Shown piece after piece: positions 9,912-21,480 of a DNA stretch of 41,428 nt. The notes below the pieces were generated by a model that was not told where the DNA came from, searched no databases, and worked only from the letters and a program-made list of their open reading frames with translations. The DNA comes from Leucogyrophana mollusca. Lineage: Eukaryota; Basidiomycota; Agaricomycetes; Boletales. Position numbers and translations under genes: made by a program. The stretch covers positions 1 to 41,428 of the forward strand of contig MU266570.1 of assembly GCA_021014945.1 (NCBI GenBank), given 5' to 3'. Within the stretch, counting starts at the first letter, position 1; every line of letters starts with the position of its first letter.

Positions 9912-11591
9912 TCAAGCATCTGAGTCAACTGCATGTCTAGAGCTAGTGTGCATGGGCTCCCTAGGATAAAATTGCATCGTGCTCAGTAGTGTTTGTAGGG
10001 TGCCCTCCCGTGTCTTGAGTTCCTGCACGCGAAGGCTGATCACCATGCGAGGACCGGCAATGATCGCAAATGCACCGAAGAGAGCGTTTAGTGCGTCCAA
10101 AGCCGAAATCCCAACGTTAACGCCAATGATCGTAAGCAAGCTAGTTCCTTGCCATACCGCGTACCTGGCGAATCCACAACAGTGAGTGGACGCTGCCGAG
10201 AATTGAGAAACGACGCGCGTACCAGACAAAGTAGGCAATTTGGTCTTTCGCCAATGCCTTTACTAGAGGGCTAACGGACCATCCCCCCACCTCCGATGCA
10301 TGTTTTACGGACCCAAACAGCGCAACGACAAGCAAGAGTATGTCAAACGCCAGTTGGATGGCTCTGTAAACCGTTAACCACCGGCCAAGAGTATAACTGT
10401 TTGCATTGGCTGCCCTTTGAACCCTGTCGGTCGGGTCCATAAACGTCGCTGAACGCGGGGGGCTGAGATAACAAATGGATCGTGAAGGAAGACATGGCCA
10501 CGCACCCAGTCCTCCTTTGGCAACAAGGTCGAGTGATTTTACTACGACCACCACAATCACAATCATCTCACAGACAAAGCTGACTGACAGGACCACGAGA
10601 ATTCTTCTGGAACGGCTGCACAGCGCGTGGGCCCTCAGTAGGAGAATCACTGGCCGTAAGTGAATAAGCGATAATGAATGAAAATAATGCCGAATGTTAT
10701 AGTTCACGTACCTTGCATCGCTACAATAAACATGAAGCTTAACGCCTCGCCAGCGATGATTATGTATTTGTCTGTGAAATGCGGAGAATCGAAATTAGAG
10801 TACATACGAACCAGCAGTATAAGATGGATGTATCCATACATCTGAATAGGAGTGTTGGTTATTACCGTCAGATCGTAGAAGACGAAGCAAATGCAAAGTC
10901 ACCCCTATGATACCCTCTCGATTAGGTGGTTACCAATCGACCGAGAGGCAGAAAATTGGGCTCACTGCGGCAGTCCAGTTAAGGGGCAGAGTTGCTATAG
11001 CACGAATTAACAAAGTAGCGACTCGCTGCCGAAACAATTTTACCTGAAAGCATTGCGCTGTCGTTCGCAAGCAGAGTCAGTTGTGATATTTGAGACTGGA
11101 CCTGTCGACTCACAACTGTGAGACAGGCCCGCAGTAACGAGCCTATAGGGTAGTTGTATAATGACTACACCGTCACGCGGAGGCCAAGGAGTAATTGGAC
11201 ACACCACGAAGTAAAGCGCTGTCACGATAGTCCACCGGTGATTCTGACGCCTCTACGTCAGTGTCGAAGACCTCACACCCATCCACGGTACCTACCCAGA
11301 CGAAATCAATCTCGAGAGCAATTCAGCTTGAGCGCCTTCTCTGAGAATGTCAGAATAAAACTGACCTCTTGTGAGAAGTTAAGGGCTGTATGCTCCCTCT
11401 TCGTCAAAACTGCAGACCTGACACAAGAGAAATGTTACTGACTCTGGTCATACATAATGGCGGCGACTGACGCCACTATGAAGAAAGTTGGTCCAGACGG
11501 GATTAGTGCAAATCAAAGGACGAGACGAGTTCTTACTTGTCGCATAGCAAATGTATTGGGCATCAAAGCGCTCAGCAATAAAGGACTTCAT
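9912..11591 (-). CDS. DUF6533-like multi-span membrane protein, copy B
   Basis: Same family and exon layout as copy A, on the minus strand. The start at 11591 gives MKSFIAERFDAQYICYAT before the first intron. Landmarks: AAIMYDQ, SQEIDFVW, TALYFVV, MYGYIHLILLVRMYSNF, LLLRAHALCSRSRRIL, WLTVYRAIQLAFDILLLVVAL, DQIAYFVW, YAVWQGTSLLTIIGVN and AFAIIAGPRMVISLR; stop at 9912-9914. This is the only copy whose intron before RRQN ends in a normal acceptor (GACGTAG, then AGGCGTCAG), which directly joins DFVW to RRQNHRWT as expected for the domain. No inactivating change was seen in the parts I checked. Function is unknown; other fungal seven-span receptors remain an alternative reading. It is convergent with copy A. 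Confidence 0.7.
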
Positions 11592-11644
11592 GGCGTGATG
11601 GGAGGCGGTAGGTTGAGGCCTTTTTGGTGTCTATTTCAGAAGTG

Positions 11645-11690
11645 TTTAAACCTTTTATCTTGCAATCACTGCGGCAGTGGATCGCCGACA
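11645..11690 (-). promoter_or_regulatory. TATA-like box and CACTGCGGCAGTG palindrome, copy B
   Basis: The palindrome CACTGC-G-GCAGTG lies at 11667-11679. On the coding strand it is followed by ATTGCAAGATAAAAG, a TATA-like element about 60 bp before the start. This single site corresponds to three sites in copies C and D. Confidence 0.6.
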
Positions 11691-12299
11691 CAGCGTAGCA
11701 AGTGATATAACCCCAGTAAGTAAGTGGAAAACTCCACCATCCGACGCTCAACAAAAATACCTCGGTCCGAGTCGGATATTCAAGACGAGGCGCCCATCGA
11801 CGAGGGGTAGAGACATGAGGGCGCCTGAATCTACTATACTCAATCAACTTGGATGTGATGAGCGCGGGCCACCATAATGGGTTTGGAGCTTAAGTGATCG
11901 AACTTTGATATTCCATCAATTCGTGGCCCTCCCAACAATGAGCGTGGCAAATTTTGTGCGTGGATGCGATTCCAGGTTGCATTGCCTTGTTCCTCAGGCT
12001 CATCCAATGTCCTCAACAAGGGTAGGTGGGGGAAGTTTCCGATGCACGGTAGATAGAGGAAGAAAGTTGACTTCTGGCTGTACACATTGCGGAGAAACTT
12101 GAACCCATGCGTCCATAGATGCATTTGGAAAAGTCACGGTCCCGAGAGGACTTGTGCATGTCCACCGCGAGTGTGAGAACAATCAGATGGTATCCCTGAC
12201 TCGGACGTAGGCTATGTGTTAGTGATGGTATCTCGGAGCGTGCTTGATTGAGTGCAAGCTGTACAACCCCCGCATCGCCTATTGCCATCAGATTAAACT
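11691..12299. repeat. 5' flank of copy B
   Basis: Matches the 5' flanks of copies C (18326-18970) and D (26030-26680) through marks such as GGGGTAGAGACAT, GATGAGCGCGGGCCA, AAGTGATCGAACTTTGATAT and GTGATGGTATCTCGGAGCGT or near variants. No protein-coding frame is shared between the copies. Confidence 0.6.
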
Positions 12300-12593
12300 T
12301 CAACTCACGCACCAGTACCGGAGCCAGATGCGCCCCGAAGATCACTCATCACTGGAGTCCAAGAGGGCAGACCGGGGTATGGGGGAGCCGGGCTGGTGGG
12401 TGAGGATGTGGCCGATTAAGTGGACAATCAGAAATGGTAAGCACATCAGGTGCATCATAACGGCAAGCTACTTCACCCTTGAGGAAGGCAGTAGTTGACG
12501 AACGCACAACAGCGAGCCGCAGCAAGCCAGAATGGTCACCTATTCCCTCGCACAAAAACCTGCACAGCCCATCCTGAACTCCTTTCTAGGATG
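12300..12593 (+). repeat. Direct repeat, left copy (unit 1)
   Basis: About 290 bp that recurs at 13920-14222. Shared marks: CACCAGTACCGGAGCC (or near), AGAGGGCAGACCGG, GAACGCACAACAGCGAG and CCTTTCTAGGATGG. The two copies bracket a GC-rich minisatellite block. Relatives lie at 18970-19310, 21170-21480 and 26680-27050. Confidence 0.65.
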
Positions 12594-12594
12594 G

Positions 12595-13919
12595 CGTATT
12601 CCGGCACGTGGGAGCGAGAACAGTGTGGTGTTTAGGGGTGATGAGGGGAGGAGACATGGCGAGCTGGTGTGGGGTACCGCGGAGAGATGTGGCCGACGTG
12701 GGTGAAAGAGGAGGATAATCGAAGGAGGGGGGGCTGCTGGTACACGGGTACGCTAGAGAAGGAGGGCGGTTCCGAGTCGCGTGGAAGAGAAGTAGCGTGG
12801 CTAACACGGAGGATGGGCCAAAATGAGTGCGGCTGGCACGAACGAGGACGGCCACCCGCCAGCCGTATCTCTTCGTCTTGTAATCACATGTCAGCCACAT
12901 CTCGCTGTCAGCCGCACCTGTTCTGTTATTGATGCCAGCCGCTTCTTGCACTCTTCCTTGCCGCCAGTCACTCGTCTTGTACACTTCCCAGCGCCAGCCT
13001 CATCGCATATGCAGACTCCCTGCTGCGAGCAACCACATACACCTCCCGACGCGTCGACGTCACTTCTCCTACACAACAGCATCGCCTCTCCCTGGGCGCT
13101 GCGGCCCTTATCACTTCTCCCTAGTCCCCACGCGTCAGGGTTACCACTCCCCGGGCCCGACGCGTCAGCCTCGGCACCCCTCCCACCTCTTTACTACGCT
13201 TCAGCGCCATCTTTCCCCCACGTTCGACGTGATCTCTCCCTGACCCCTACGCGTCACCTCTCCACTGTGCTCTAGCGTCATGTCTTCCCCAGGCCTACGC
13301 TTTGGCGCCTGTCTTTCGATGGCGGCACAGTGAATCGAAGGGGGCCGACCAGTGATGGCACGTGGATACGCGACAAAGGCGCTCCAAACCTCGAGCGAGA
13401 AAGTGAAGGGTGCATAAGGGAACTACCGTGGGCGACGCGGTGGATGGCAAAAAGCGGCCAATGCGGTGGGCGTGAGAGCGCGTGCGCGAGGCGAAGTACG
13501 GGAGGCAGGTTGGCCGCCAGAGTGGGCGAAGGAGATGGATATCTGAGGCAGTTGACGCGGAGGCCGAGAAAAGAAAAGTGGCCGGCCGGCGTACGTGGAC
13601 GAGCGTGGCTGATGCGGAGTATGAGAGAGAACTAACGCGACAGCCGCCTGTCGCGCTCGTGATGGTGTGTCCCAGACAGCGCCCGTGACGGTGTGCCTAG
13701 ACAGTGCTCGGGGCGGCATGCCATTGAGATTGAGGTTGAGATTGCTTACATCGGTGGAGAACCAAAATTACCCCGCCAGCCAGCCCGACAGCGAACTGGA
13801 TCGTTGAAGGTACCGTGGTGAGCTGGGGAGCTGGCCTGCACCTGTCACGTACAACGAGATTCGAGTAGGAAGCGATCCTCCATCGGTGATTGAATGTCGA
13901 AACGTCGAACGTCGAACCC
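12595..13919. repeat. Degenerate GC-rich minisatellite block (unit 1)
   Basis: Begins at TTCCGGCACGTGGG and shares its left part with 20178 onward (GTGGGTGAAAGAGGAGGATA). From about 13080 to 13320 it becomes a degenerate array built from ACGCGTCAGCCTC / CACGCTTCGGCGTC-like units. Long ORFs here are low-complexity by-products of the repeat. No gene is supported. Confidence 0.6.
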
Positions 13920-14222
13920 AACTGACGAACCAGTGCCCGAGCCGGGCGCTCCCCGAAGATCGTTTATCATTGCCAGGTGGTCTCGATTTGAAAGATCGCA
14001 GCGCAAGAGAAATCACTGGAGGAGTCCGGGAGGGCAGACCGGAGAGTGCGGAAGCCGGCTAGCTGCATCGTGATGGGAAGTTACTCGTAAGAGATCTTAA
14101 CCACGTCCACTCTGAGAGTAGTGGATGAACGCACGACAGCGAGATGCAGCAAGCCGGGACGGTCAACTTTCCCCTCGCACAAGACCAACACAACCCATCC
14201 CAAACCGCTTTTCTAGGATGGT
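13920..14222 (+). repeat. Direct repeat, right copy (unit 1)
   Basis: Partner of 12300-12593. It ends in TTTTCTAGGATGG like its partner and leads directly into the TATA-bearing locus, whereas the left partner leads into the minisatellite block. Confidence 0.6.
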
Positions 14223-14225
14223 ATC

Positions 14226-14830
14226 TCAGTTTCTCGAATTATGTTTGATGAATCAGATGTCGCGGCTCACCGGGTGCCAACACGAATGCGCCAGAGTGCA
14301 GTTGGATGTTCGCCGCGCAGGTGAATGTATGTAAATCCCAGCCCGACTCGGAAGTCTTGAAAGGTGCTTGAAGTTGAAGGTCGTTCCTTCCCAAGCTCAA
14401 GCCGTGAATTCTGGGGCACACGCGCCACTGAACACATCTCGGTCACGTGCGGGATGCACTCGTATACGAATTAGTTGTTGACTGCCAGCTGCAAACTGAC
14501 TGTCAGCCTCCATGCATCTCCAAACAATATAAATGCCCTCGCACATTGGTTTCTTCCCCTTGTCTCCCACTCTCTCATCAGCCTTTCACCACCTTGCCAC
14601 AGTGTCCTTGTAGGGAAGACTGGCTGATGGCCTTCATGGTCTCTCTGCTTTGCGGCGGCCTGGCGATCGACGAGAACGATCTCGGTATTCCGCAAGGCCC
14701 GCGCTCCCGCCGCCCCCGCCAGGAAAAAGATAAAGCTGTGTTCCTGAACGAACCAACTGCGAAGGAGACCAAGACCGAATTTATACTTATGTTCCGCTAA
14801 GCACCGCCCGCAAGACGATCGTTGGCTTAA
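14226..14830 (+). other. TATA-bearing repeated locus, copy 1, with 57-codon ORF
   Basis: One of four copies of a promoter-like locus. TATAAA at 14528-14533 lies about 95 bp before an ATG at 14627, followed by a CT-rich leader (TTCTTCCCCTTGTCTCCCAC) typical of fungal promoters. The ORF 14627-14800 encodes 57 residues ending EFILMFR. In the other copies (19310-20000, 21480-22130, 27050-27715) the frame shifts or stops soon, so the DNA, not the protein, is conserved. It may be a degenerating gene, an intron-bearing gene I could not model, or a non-coding transcript. Confidence 0.35.
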
Positions 14831-14839
14831 TGGGCGAGG

Positions 14840-15344
14840 AGAATAAGATGAAGGGGTCCCCATTCTCAAAGCCAGGAGGTGGATGACACCCGGTACGGGT
14901 TGCAATTCTAGGGCTCAGGGAACACTTGCTTGGGGCCAACTTCGGCGCCGCTCATTCTTGACGCACCGGAATGGATCTCTCGGGCTCCGACATCTTTCCT
15001 GCCACTGTTTTATCCGACTCAAACGCTCCTCCAACAACATATCGTGTACTACTCCGCTTCTCTGGTAAACATGCTCACTGATGGACCCCAATGACACCCC
15101 CTTCCACTCCAGAAACTTCATAGCGACTGAGATTGAGACTGAGGTTTCTTACGCCCACTGGATATTGCCTCGCCAACCAGCCACAGGATATCGATGTCGG
15201 CGAATTGGAGGGCAGAACACGGTGAACTGGAGGCTAGAAGGTACCGTGGTAAGTTGGAAGGGTTGATGGCTTGAACAGCAGAAAGGCTGGCCGGGACGGG
15301 TCACGTACAGCGAGAACTCGTCCTCTGTAGGCGATTGAATGTTG
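14840..15344 (+). repeat. MRILIS-type module, partial copy
   Basis: Starts at GAAGGGGTCCCC and shares ACGCACCGGAATGGATCTC, CATCTTTCCTGCCACTG and CACCCCCTTCCACTCCAG with 22140, 27715 and 29125. The piece with the conserved ATGAGAATCCTCAT start is missing here; the text jumps to an ATTGAGACTGAGG segment instead. Confidence 0.55.
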
Positions 15345-15766
15345 AACCTGGGACGTGGGACGCTGCCTTTGGCGTTGGAGTTGAGGACCAACATCATGCA
15401 TGCGAGGACGTCGGCCTGCTATCGTGGCGCGCACCTCCGAGTCCGTCGCCGGTAACTCCCAAGTACATCTCTTCCTTAATCCATTCCGCACAAAATAGAC
15501 AAAAATGGTATGCAGTCTTCACCACTGCCCTCCGTCGGGTGTCTTACTGGCAAGTACCAGGTTGGCTTAAGGCAGCTGGACGGTGCCGGGGTCAGGGTTG
15601 GGGCGAGGTGTAAACTTGAAGCAAGGCGTCCCGGGGTTGCTGGCCTGACCGCTGGCATCCAAGCACAATGTAGAGAACAGCGACCTCGGCATCACGGTGT
15701 GTTTGCATAGCCCAAACAGTCGTTCCTTGAATCCTTCCGTTCCAATGTTCTAATATTTGTGTCGTC
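15345..15766. repeat. Linker module, start of tandem unit 2
   Basis: Nearly the same text recurs at 23020-23449, about 7.67 kb later, and in decayed form at 28915-29125 and 30418-30880. Marks: GCTGCCTTTGGCGTTGGAG, ATGCATGCGAGGAC and CACAAAATAGACAAAAATGG. No conserved coding frame was convincing, although an open frame starting near 15335 (and 23011) runs for 92 codons in both copies. Confidence 0.6.
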
Positions 15767-16300
15767 AGGTCACCCCATCTTCTCCCATGTCCTGGTTCCT
15801 TTAGGCGACACACCCCCAGCCCCCGTGAGCAACTCACTCCCCTCCCCTGCTTCACGTGGCTGACTCCTATCCTTTGCCCTTTGCCCCCCGTAGGCAAACT
15901 TGGTCTCAAGCACATTATCAACGATAGCCACGCGGGCCCCAAAATCACATGCGCATCACCCAGCGTTCTGCTCTCCAGCTTCCCCATATGCGCCTTGCCC
16001 GTCTTCGCAGCTCCTGGTAAACTTGTCGGCGGTTGGTGAGAATCGCCCCGCTCTCCTCGCACCCGCACGGTCTGAGATCCCGCGTTGTGGGCCCCGCTTC
16101 TCGATATGACGCGCGTCCCATATCCTGCTTCTGGATACGACACGTACGCCGTATGCTCCTCTCGATATGCAGTGCATCGCATTTTTTGCCTTGGCGCCTA
16201 TCGGCAAGGACCTTGTCACGTCTAGGTGGAGAGGAGGGGAACGATGCTGGCCATATATTGAAAGAATTGGATACAAATATTCTAGTTGAATAGGATACAG
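15767..16300 (+). repeat. 3' flank module beside copy C
   Basis: Equivalent to 9233-9780 and 23450-23990, at the same distance from the gene stop. It contains CTTCCCCATATGCGCCTTG and CTCGATATGCAGTGCATCG. No gene is supported. Confidence 0.7.
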
Positions 16301-16468
16301 TGGGACGAGTCCTTAAGCTTTAATAACGAGCCGGCACACCAGAAACAGAAACTGCCGAACCACAGAGGTACATAAGTAGCCTTGAGAACAAATATCCCAA
16401 GAGAACAAACAGTGCGTGCCAGTGGAGATCTTTAAGGTTCCAGGTATAAGTAGAGAACGACCAGATGT

Positions 16469-18160
16469 TCAAGCGTCTGAGTCAACTTCACGTCTAGAGC
16501 CAGAGCTGTGGGTGGACTTGGGCAGCCGAACATTAAACTGTTTGCTCAGTTTTGGTTGTAAGGTACCCTCCCGTGTCTTGAGTTCCTGCACGCGGAGGCT
16601 AATCACCATGCGAGGACCCGCAATGATCGCAAATGCACCGAAGAGAGAGTTTAGTCCGTCCAAAGCCGAAATCCCAACATTAACACCAATGATCGAAAGC
16701 AAGGTGGTTCCTTGCCACACCGCATACCTAGAGAATCCACAGTGAGTGGACGCTGCTGAGAACTGAGAAAAGGCGCGTGTACCAGACAAAGTAGGCAATT
16801 TGGTCTTCCGCCAAGGTCTTCACGAGAGGGCTAACGGACCATCCCCCCACCTCCAATGCATGTTTTACGGATCCAAACAGCGCAACGACAAGCAAGAGTA
16901 TGTCAAACGCCAGTAGGATTGCTCTGTAAACCGTTAACCACAGGCCAAGAGCATCACTGTTTGCACTGGATGTGCTTCGCATGCTGCCGGTCAGGTCCAT
17001 AAAGGTTGCTGAACGCGAGGGGCAGGCTAAGAAAACAAATGAATCGTGAAGGAAGACATGACCACGCACTGAGCCCGCCCATGACAACAAGGTCAAGTGA
17101 CTTTACTATGACCACTACAATCATAATGACCTCACAGACAAGGCTGACCGACAGGAACATGAGAACCTTTCTGGAACGATTGCACAACACATAGGCCCTC
17201 AGCAGGAGAGTCGCTGGCCATGAGTGAATAAGCGATAACGAATGTAAATAGCGCTGAATGTTATAGCTCACGCACCTTGCATTGCTATAATAAACATTAA
17301 GTTTAACACCTCGGCAGCGATTATTATGTGTTTGTCTGTGTATCGCGGAGAATCGAAATTAGAGCACATGCGAACCAGCAGTATACAACGGATCAATGCA
17401 TACATCTGAATGCGTAGTGTTGGTTATTACCGTCAGATCACAGAGGAAAAAGCAGATACAAACTCACTCCTACGATACCCACTTAATTAGGCGATTATCC
17501 ACTGGCCGAGAAGCAGAAAATTAGGCTCACCGCAGCAGTCCAGTTAGGGGACAGAGTTGCTATAGCACAGATTGAACGAAGTCGTAACTCGCTACCGGAA
17601 CAATTTTACCCGCAAGCATTGCACTGTTGATCCCAAGCAGAGTCAATTATGATACTTACCGTTGGGCAGGTCGACTCACAACTGAGATGCAGGCCCGCAG
17701 TAACGAGCCTGTAGTATAGTTGTACAACGTCAACCACACCGTCAGGCGGAGGCCGAGGAGCAACTGAGCACACACCACGAAGTAAAACGCTGTCACGATG
17801 GTCCAGTGACGATTCTGACGCCTCCATGTCAGTGTCGAAGACCTCACACCCAACCACGGCACCTACCCAGACGAAATCAACCTTGAGAGCACTTCAGCTT
17901 GAGCCTTCTCCGAGAACATTGGAATAAAACCGACCTCTTGTGAGAAGTTAAGGGCTGTATGCTCCCCCTTCGTCAAAACTGCAGACCTGACGCGAGAGAA
18001 ATGTTACTGACTCTGGTCATACATAATGGCAGCAACTGACGCCACTATGAAGAAAGTTTGTCCGAATGGGATTAGCGCAAATCAAACATCGAGACGAGTT
18101 CTTACTTGTCGCATAGCAAATAGATTGGACATCGTAGAGCTCAGCGATGGAAGACTCCAT
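16469..18160 (-). CDS. DUF6533-like multi-span membrane protein, copy C
   Basis: Full-length family member. The start at 18160 gives MESSIAELYDVQSICYAT. Further landmarks: AAIMYDQILT, SQEVDFVW, TAFYFVARYCGP, MYALIRCILLVRMCSNF, IIIAAEVLNLMFIIAMQ, LLLRAYVLCNRSRKVL, VYRAILLAFDILLLVVAL, DQIAYFVW, YAVWQGTTLLSIIGVN and AFAIIAGPRMVISLR; stop at 16469-16471. A GTGCGTGG..TTCTTAG intron joins VMGGL to the CPSRSATFMDL segment, so the apparent frame change there is splicing, not damage. The small intron after DFVW lacks an AG at the expected acceptor (TGG before AGGCGTCAG) and is 43 nt rather than 42, so reading through would shift frame. Either a different splice choice is used or the gene is impaired. 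Confidence 0.65.
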
Positions 18161-18214
18161 GGCGCGATGAGAAGCGGTAGGTTGAGGGTTTTTTGGTGTC
18201 TATTTCAGAAGTGT

Positions 18215-18325
18215 TTAGACCTTCTTATATTGCAATCGCTGCGGCAGTGTGTCGGTGACCTATTGCAATCACTGCGGCAGTGGGTCGGTGGCCCTCCCTA
18301 GCGCAATCATTGCGGCAGTGAGCAA
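18215..18325 (-). promoter_or_regulatory. Triplicated palindrome promoter, copy C
   Basis: Three units containing NGCAATCNNTGCGGCAGTG lie at 18238-18250, 18270-18282 and 18308-18320. The middle one is the perfect CACTGCGGCAGTG. Unit spacing is 32 and 38 bp. The coding-strand TATA-like ATATAAGAAGG sits between the array and the start. Copies B and E have one site, so this array was multiplied inside the promoter. Confidence 0.65.
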
Positions 18326-18969
18326 GTGACAGCGTAGCAAGGGATAAGAACTGGAGAGGCGGTAAGTATGACGGTCTCACCGTCGTTGACTTCGTGTAAG
18401 CGGAAAACTCCCCCATCTGACGTTCAACACAGATACCTCATTCGAAATCGGGTACCCAAGGCGAGGTGCCAATCGACGAGGGGTAGAGACATCAGGGCGC
18501 CTGAATCTGCTTTACCAAATCAATTTGAAAGTAATGAGCGCGGGCCATCATAATGACTGCGGAGCGCTCAAGTGATCGAACTTTGATATTACACCAGTTC
18601 GCAACCCTTCCAATAACCCATGCCAATCTCTGTGCGCTGTGGATGCTATTCTATGTTGCTTTGGCTTGTTCCTCGTCTGATGTCCGTAACAAGGGTAGGC
18701 AGGGGAAGCCTCCGATGCACCGTAAATGGAGAGAGCAGCTTAACTTCTGACTGCACGCAATGCGGAGAAACTTGACCCTGCACGTCCACAGGGATTTGGA
18801 GAGGTCACGGTCCCGAGAGGACTTGTGCATGTCCACAGCGAGTGGGAGAACAACCAGACGGTATCCCCAACTCCGACGTAGGCCATATGTTGGTAATGCT
18901 ATCTCGGAGCGTGCTTGAGTAAGTGCAAACTGTACAACCTCCCGACTTAGCCCTATTGCCATCGGAATG
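18326..18969. repeat. 5' flank of copy C
   Basis: Repeats the 5' flanks of copies B and D (see 11691-12299). No gene is supported. Confidence 0.6.
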
Positions 18970-19310
18970 AACTTCAACTGACGCACCAGTACCGGAGCCG
19001 GACGTGGCCTGACTATCATTTATCACTGTCGGAATCTCGAGTTCAGAGATCGAAGTACAAAAAACATCACTGGAGGAGACCAAGAGGGCAGACCAGAAAG
19101 TGGGGAAGCCGGGCTGGTGGGTGAGGATATCGTCGATCGAGCTGGTATTCAAAAATGGCAAACACACTTGCTGCTTCATGACGATGAGTTATTCGCAAGA
19201 GATTCCAGCTACATCCACTTGGAGGAAGCCAGTATTTGACGAATGCACGGCAGCGAGCCATGACGGTCCGCTTTCCCTCGCACACAACCCATCTCAAACC
19301 GCCTTTCTAA
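18970..19310 (+). repeat. Direct repeat, left copy (unit 2)
   Basis: Shares ACGCACCAGTACCGGAGCC, AGAGGGCAGACC and CGCCTTTCTA with 21170-21480. Here the repeat runs on into the TATA-bearing locus, unlike its unit 1 counterpart at 12593. Confidence 0.6.
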
Positions 19311-20020
19311 GTTATGATAGGACAGCATCGCAGTTTCTCGAATTGTGTTCGATGGATCAGGTGTCTCACCGGGTGCCCACTCGGATGCGCCAGAGTGCAG
19401 CTGGATAGCGCAGGTGGTTGTTGATCCCAGTCCGAAGTCTTCAAGGGTGGTTGAAGGACATTTCCCCCGAGTTCGAACCGTGAATTCTGGGGCACGTGCC
19501 TCAGACGCGTTGCCGAACAAGCCTCAGTCACGTGTGGGTATGCACTCGCACACCAACCGTTTTGACTGTCTGTGTCAGCCTCCTGCGTATCTCCAAATCA
19601 TATATATGCCCTCGCCCATTGGCTTATTCCCATTATCTCCCACTCTGCAATCAGCCTTCACCACCTTGCCACAGGGTCTGTGCAAGGAAGACTGACTGGA
19701 GTCATGGCCCTCGTAATCGCTCTGGGGGGGAGGACTTAGCGGCGACCTCAAGAGTCCAAAGAGCCTCGCAATCAATGATTACAACTCCCTCGGTACTCCG
19801 CCAGGCACTCTCTCCCGCTGCCAGGAAAAAGACGAAGCGTGTTCCACAACGAACCACTTGCGAAAGAGAGCAAGTCCGACTTATGCTTATGTTCCGCTAA
19901 AGCCCGCCCGCAAGACGACCCGACAGCTTATCTACGTCAGTCCCACCACCCACTCGGACTCCCCATCACCGCCAGCCACCTCCATCTCTCCCCTGCGCGC
20001 CAGCGTCGCCTCTTTTCTCG
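19311..20020 (+). other. TATA-bearing repeated locus, copy 2
   Basis: TATATA at 19601-19606, then a pyrimidine-rich leader. The ATG at the place equivalent to 14627 opens only a short frame interrupted by TAG after a run of G. The downstream text ending ATGTTCCGCTAA is still recognisable near 19885-19900. It is probably non-coding as it stands. Confidence 0.35.
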
Positions 20021-20177
20021 GTAACAGCATCTGGATGCTCTTCGTTCGGTTTTGTATCGGTTATCCACCGGTCCATATATATGTCCCGGCAGAGTTACAC
20101 CCCGGTGCACTCAGTGTTTCCCCAGTCAGCGGGCGTGGTTTCCCCATGTATAATTGAGAGGCGGGGTTCGCAAGGAG

Positions 20178-21169
20178 GATTCCGGCACGTGGGTGTGAGG
20201 ACGGTGTGGCGTTTACGGGTAATGATGGGGGGAGACGTGGTGAGCTGACGTGGGTGAAAGAGGAGGATAATCGAAAGAGCGGGGGCTGCTGGTACATGGG
20301 CACGCAAGAACAGCAGGGCGGCCCCGAGTCGCGTCAATGATCGAGAAACAACGTGGCTGACACGGAGGGTGGGCTTAAAGGAGTGCGGCTGGCACGAACA
20401 AGGACAGCCAAGCGCCAGCTGTACCTCTTTGTCTTGAGCAGTCGTTCTCTTTCCTGTAAGTGGCCGCACCTTTCCCGTTCTTGATGCCAGCCCCTTCTAG
20501 CTCGTCCTCGTCGTCAACCACTTGTCTTGTGCACTTCCCAGTGTCAGCCTCGTCACATACGCAGAGTCCCGACCGCGAGCAGCCACACTCCTCAGCGTCA
20601 CCTCCCTCCACACTTCTACCCCTACGCTTCGGCGTCACCTCCCTCCACGCTTCTCTCCCCTACGCTTCGGCGTAATCTCTCCTGTACTTCGGCGTCATCT
20701 CTCTTATGTTCGGTGCCATCTCTCCCTGGTCCCTGCGCGTCATCTCTCCCTCGCCCCATGGCATTTTACCAACCTTGCCCTCTTCAGCTCATCAGCCTCC
20801 CCAGAGCGAGAAACGAAAAGCGGGCGGCTGACGTGCGTGGACGAGCGCGGCCGACGCGGAGCACTCACGAGCCAACGCGTCAGCCGCCTATCGGGCTCGT
20901 GACGGTATGCCCAGACAACGCTCGAGGACGACAGGATGCCCGGTGGTGCAACATGTCGAGGTGATGCCGTTGCTAGCGATCGCCGTGGGCGTGAAAGGAG
21001 CATGGAGCCCGAGATTGAGGTTGAGGTTGAGATTGCTTATGCCGGCGGAGAACCGAGATCACCCCGCCAGCCGCTGATGGCGAACTGGAGGGCAGAAGGT
21101 ACCGTGGTGAGCTGGGGGGGCTGGCTGGGATGCGTCACGCACAACGAGAACTCGGGTGGGAGGACTTCA
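20178..21169. repeat. Degenerate GC-rich minisatellite block (unit 2)
   Basis: Equivalent to 12595-13919. The part at about 20590-20755 is a loose array of CTACGCTTCGGCGTCATCTC units of varying length. No gene is supported. Confidence 0.6.
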
Positions 21170-21480
21170 ATTGACGCACCAGTACCGGAGCCGGACGTGG
21201 CCTGAAGATCGTTTATCACTGTCAGGCGGTCTCGATTTCAAAAATCGCAGCACAAGAAAAATCACTGGAGGAGTCCGAGAGAGCAGACCGGAGAGTGCGG
21301 GAGCCGGGTGGTTGCATCATGACGGGAAGTTACTCGCAAGAGATACCAGCTACGTCCACTTTGAGGAAGCCAGCAGTCGATGAACGCACGGCAGCGAGCC
21401 GCAGCAAGACAGGACAGTCAGCGCTTCCCCGCACAAAAACCAACATAATCCATCCCAAACCGCCTTTCTATGACTCGGAT
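21170..21480 (+). repeat. Direct repeat, right copy (unit 2)
   Basis: Partner of 18970-19310, beginning at TTGACGCACCAGTACCGGAG. It leads into another TATA-bearing locus. Confidence 0.6.

Noticed and set aside
12823..13275. 150-codon plus-strand ORF as a gene
   Set aside because: Pro/Ser/His-rich low-complexity product of the minisatellite block. No splice-site pattern, promoter or conserved counterpart in unit 2.
12300..14222. LTR retrotransposon
   Set aside because: The direct repeats lack TG..CA ends, and no reverse transcriptase, integrase or gag-like reading frame lies between them.
16954..17271. Frameshift splitting copy C in the middle
   Set aside because: The apparent frame change coincides with a GTGCGTGG..TTCTTAG intron conserved in the copies. 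Splicing restores the frame.
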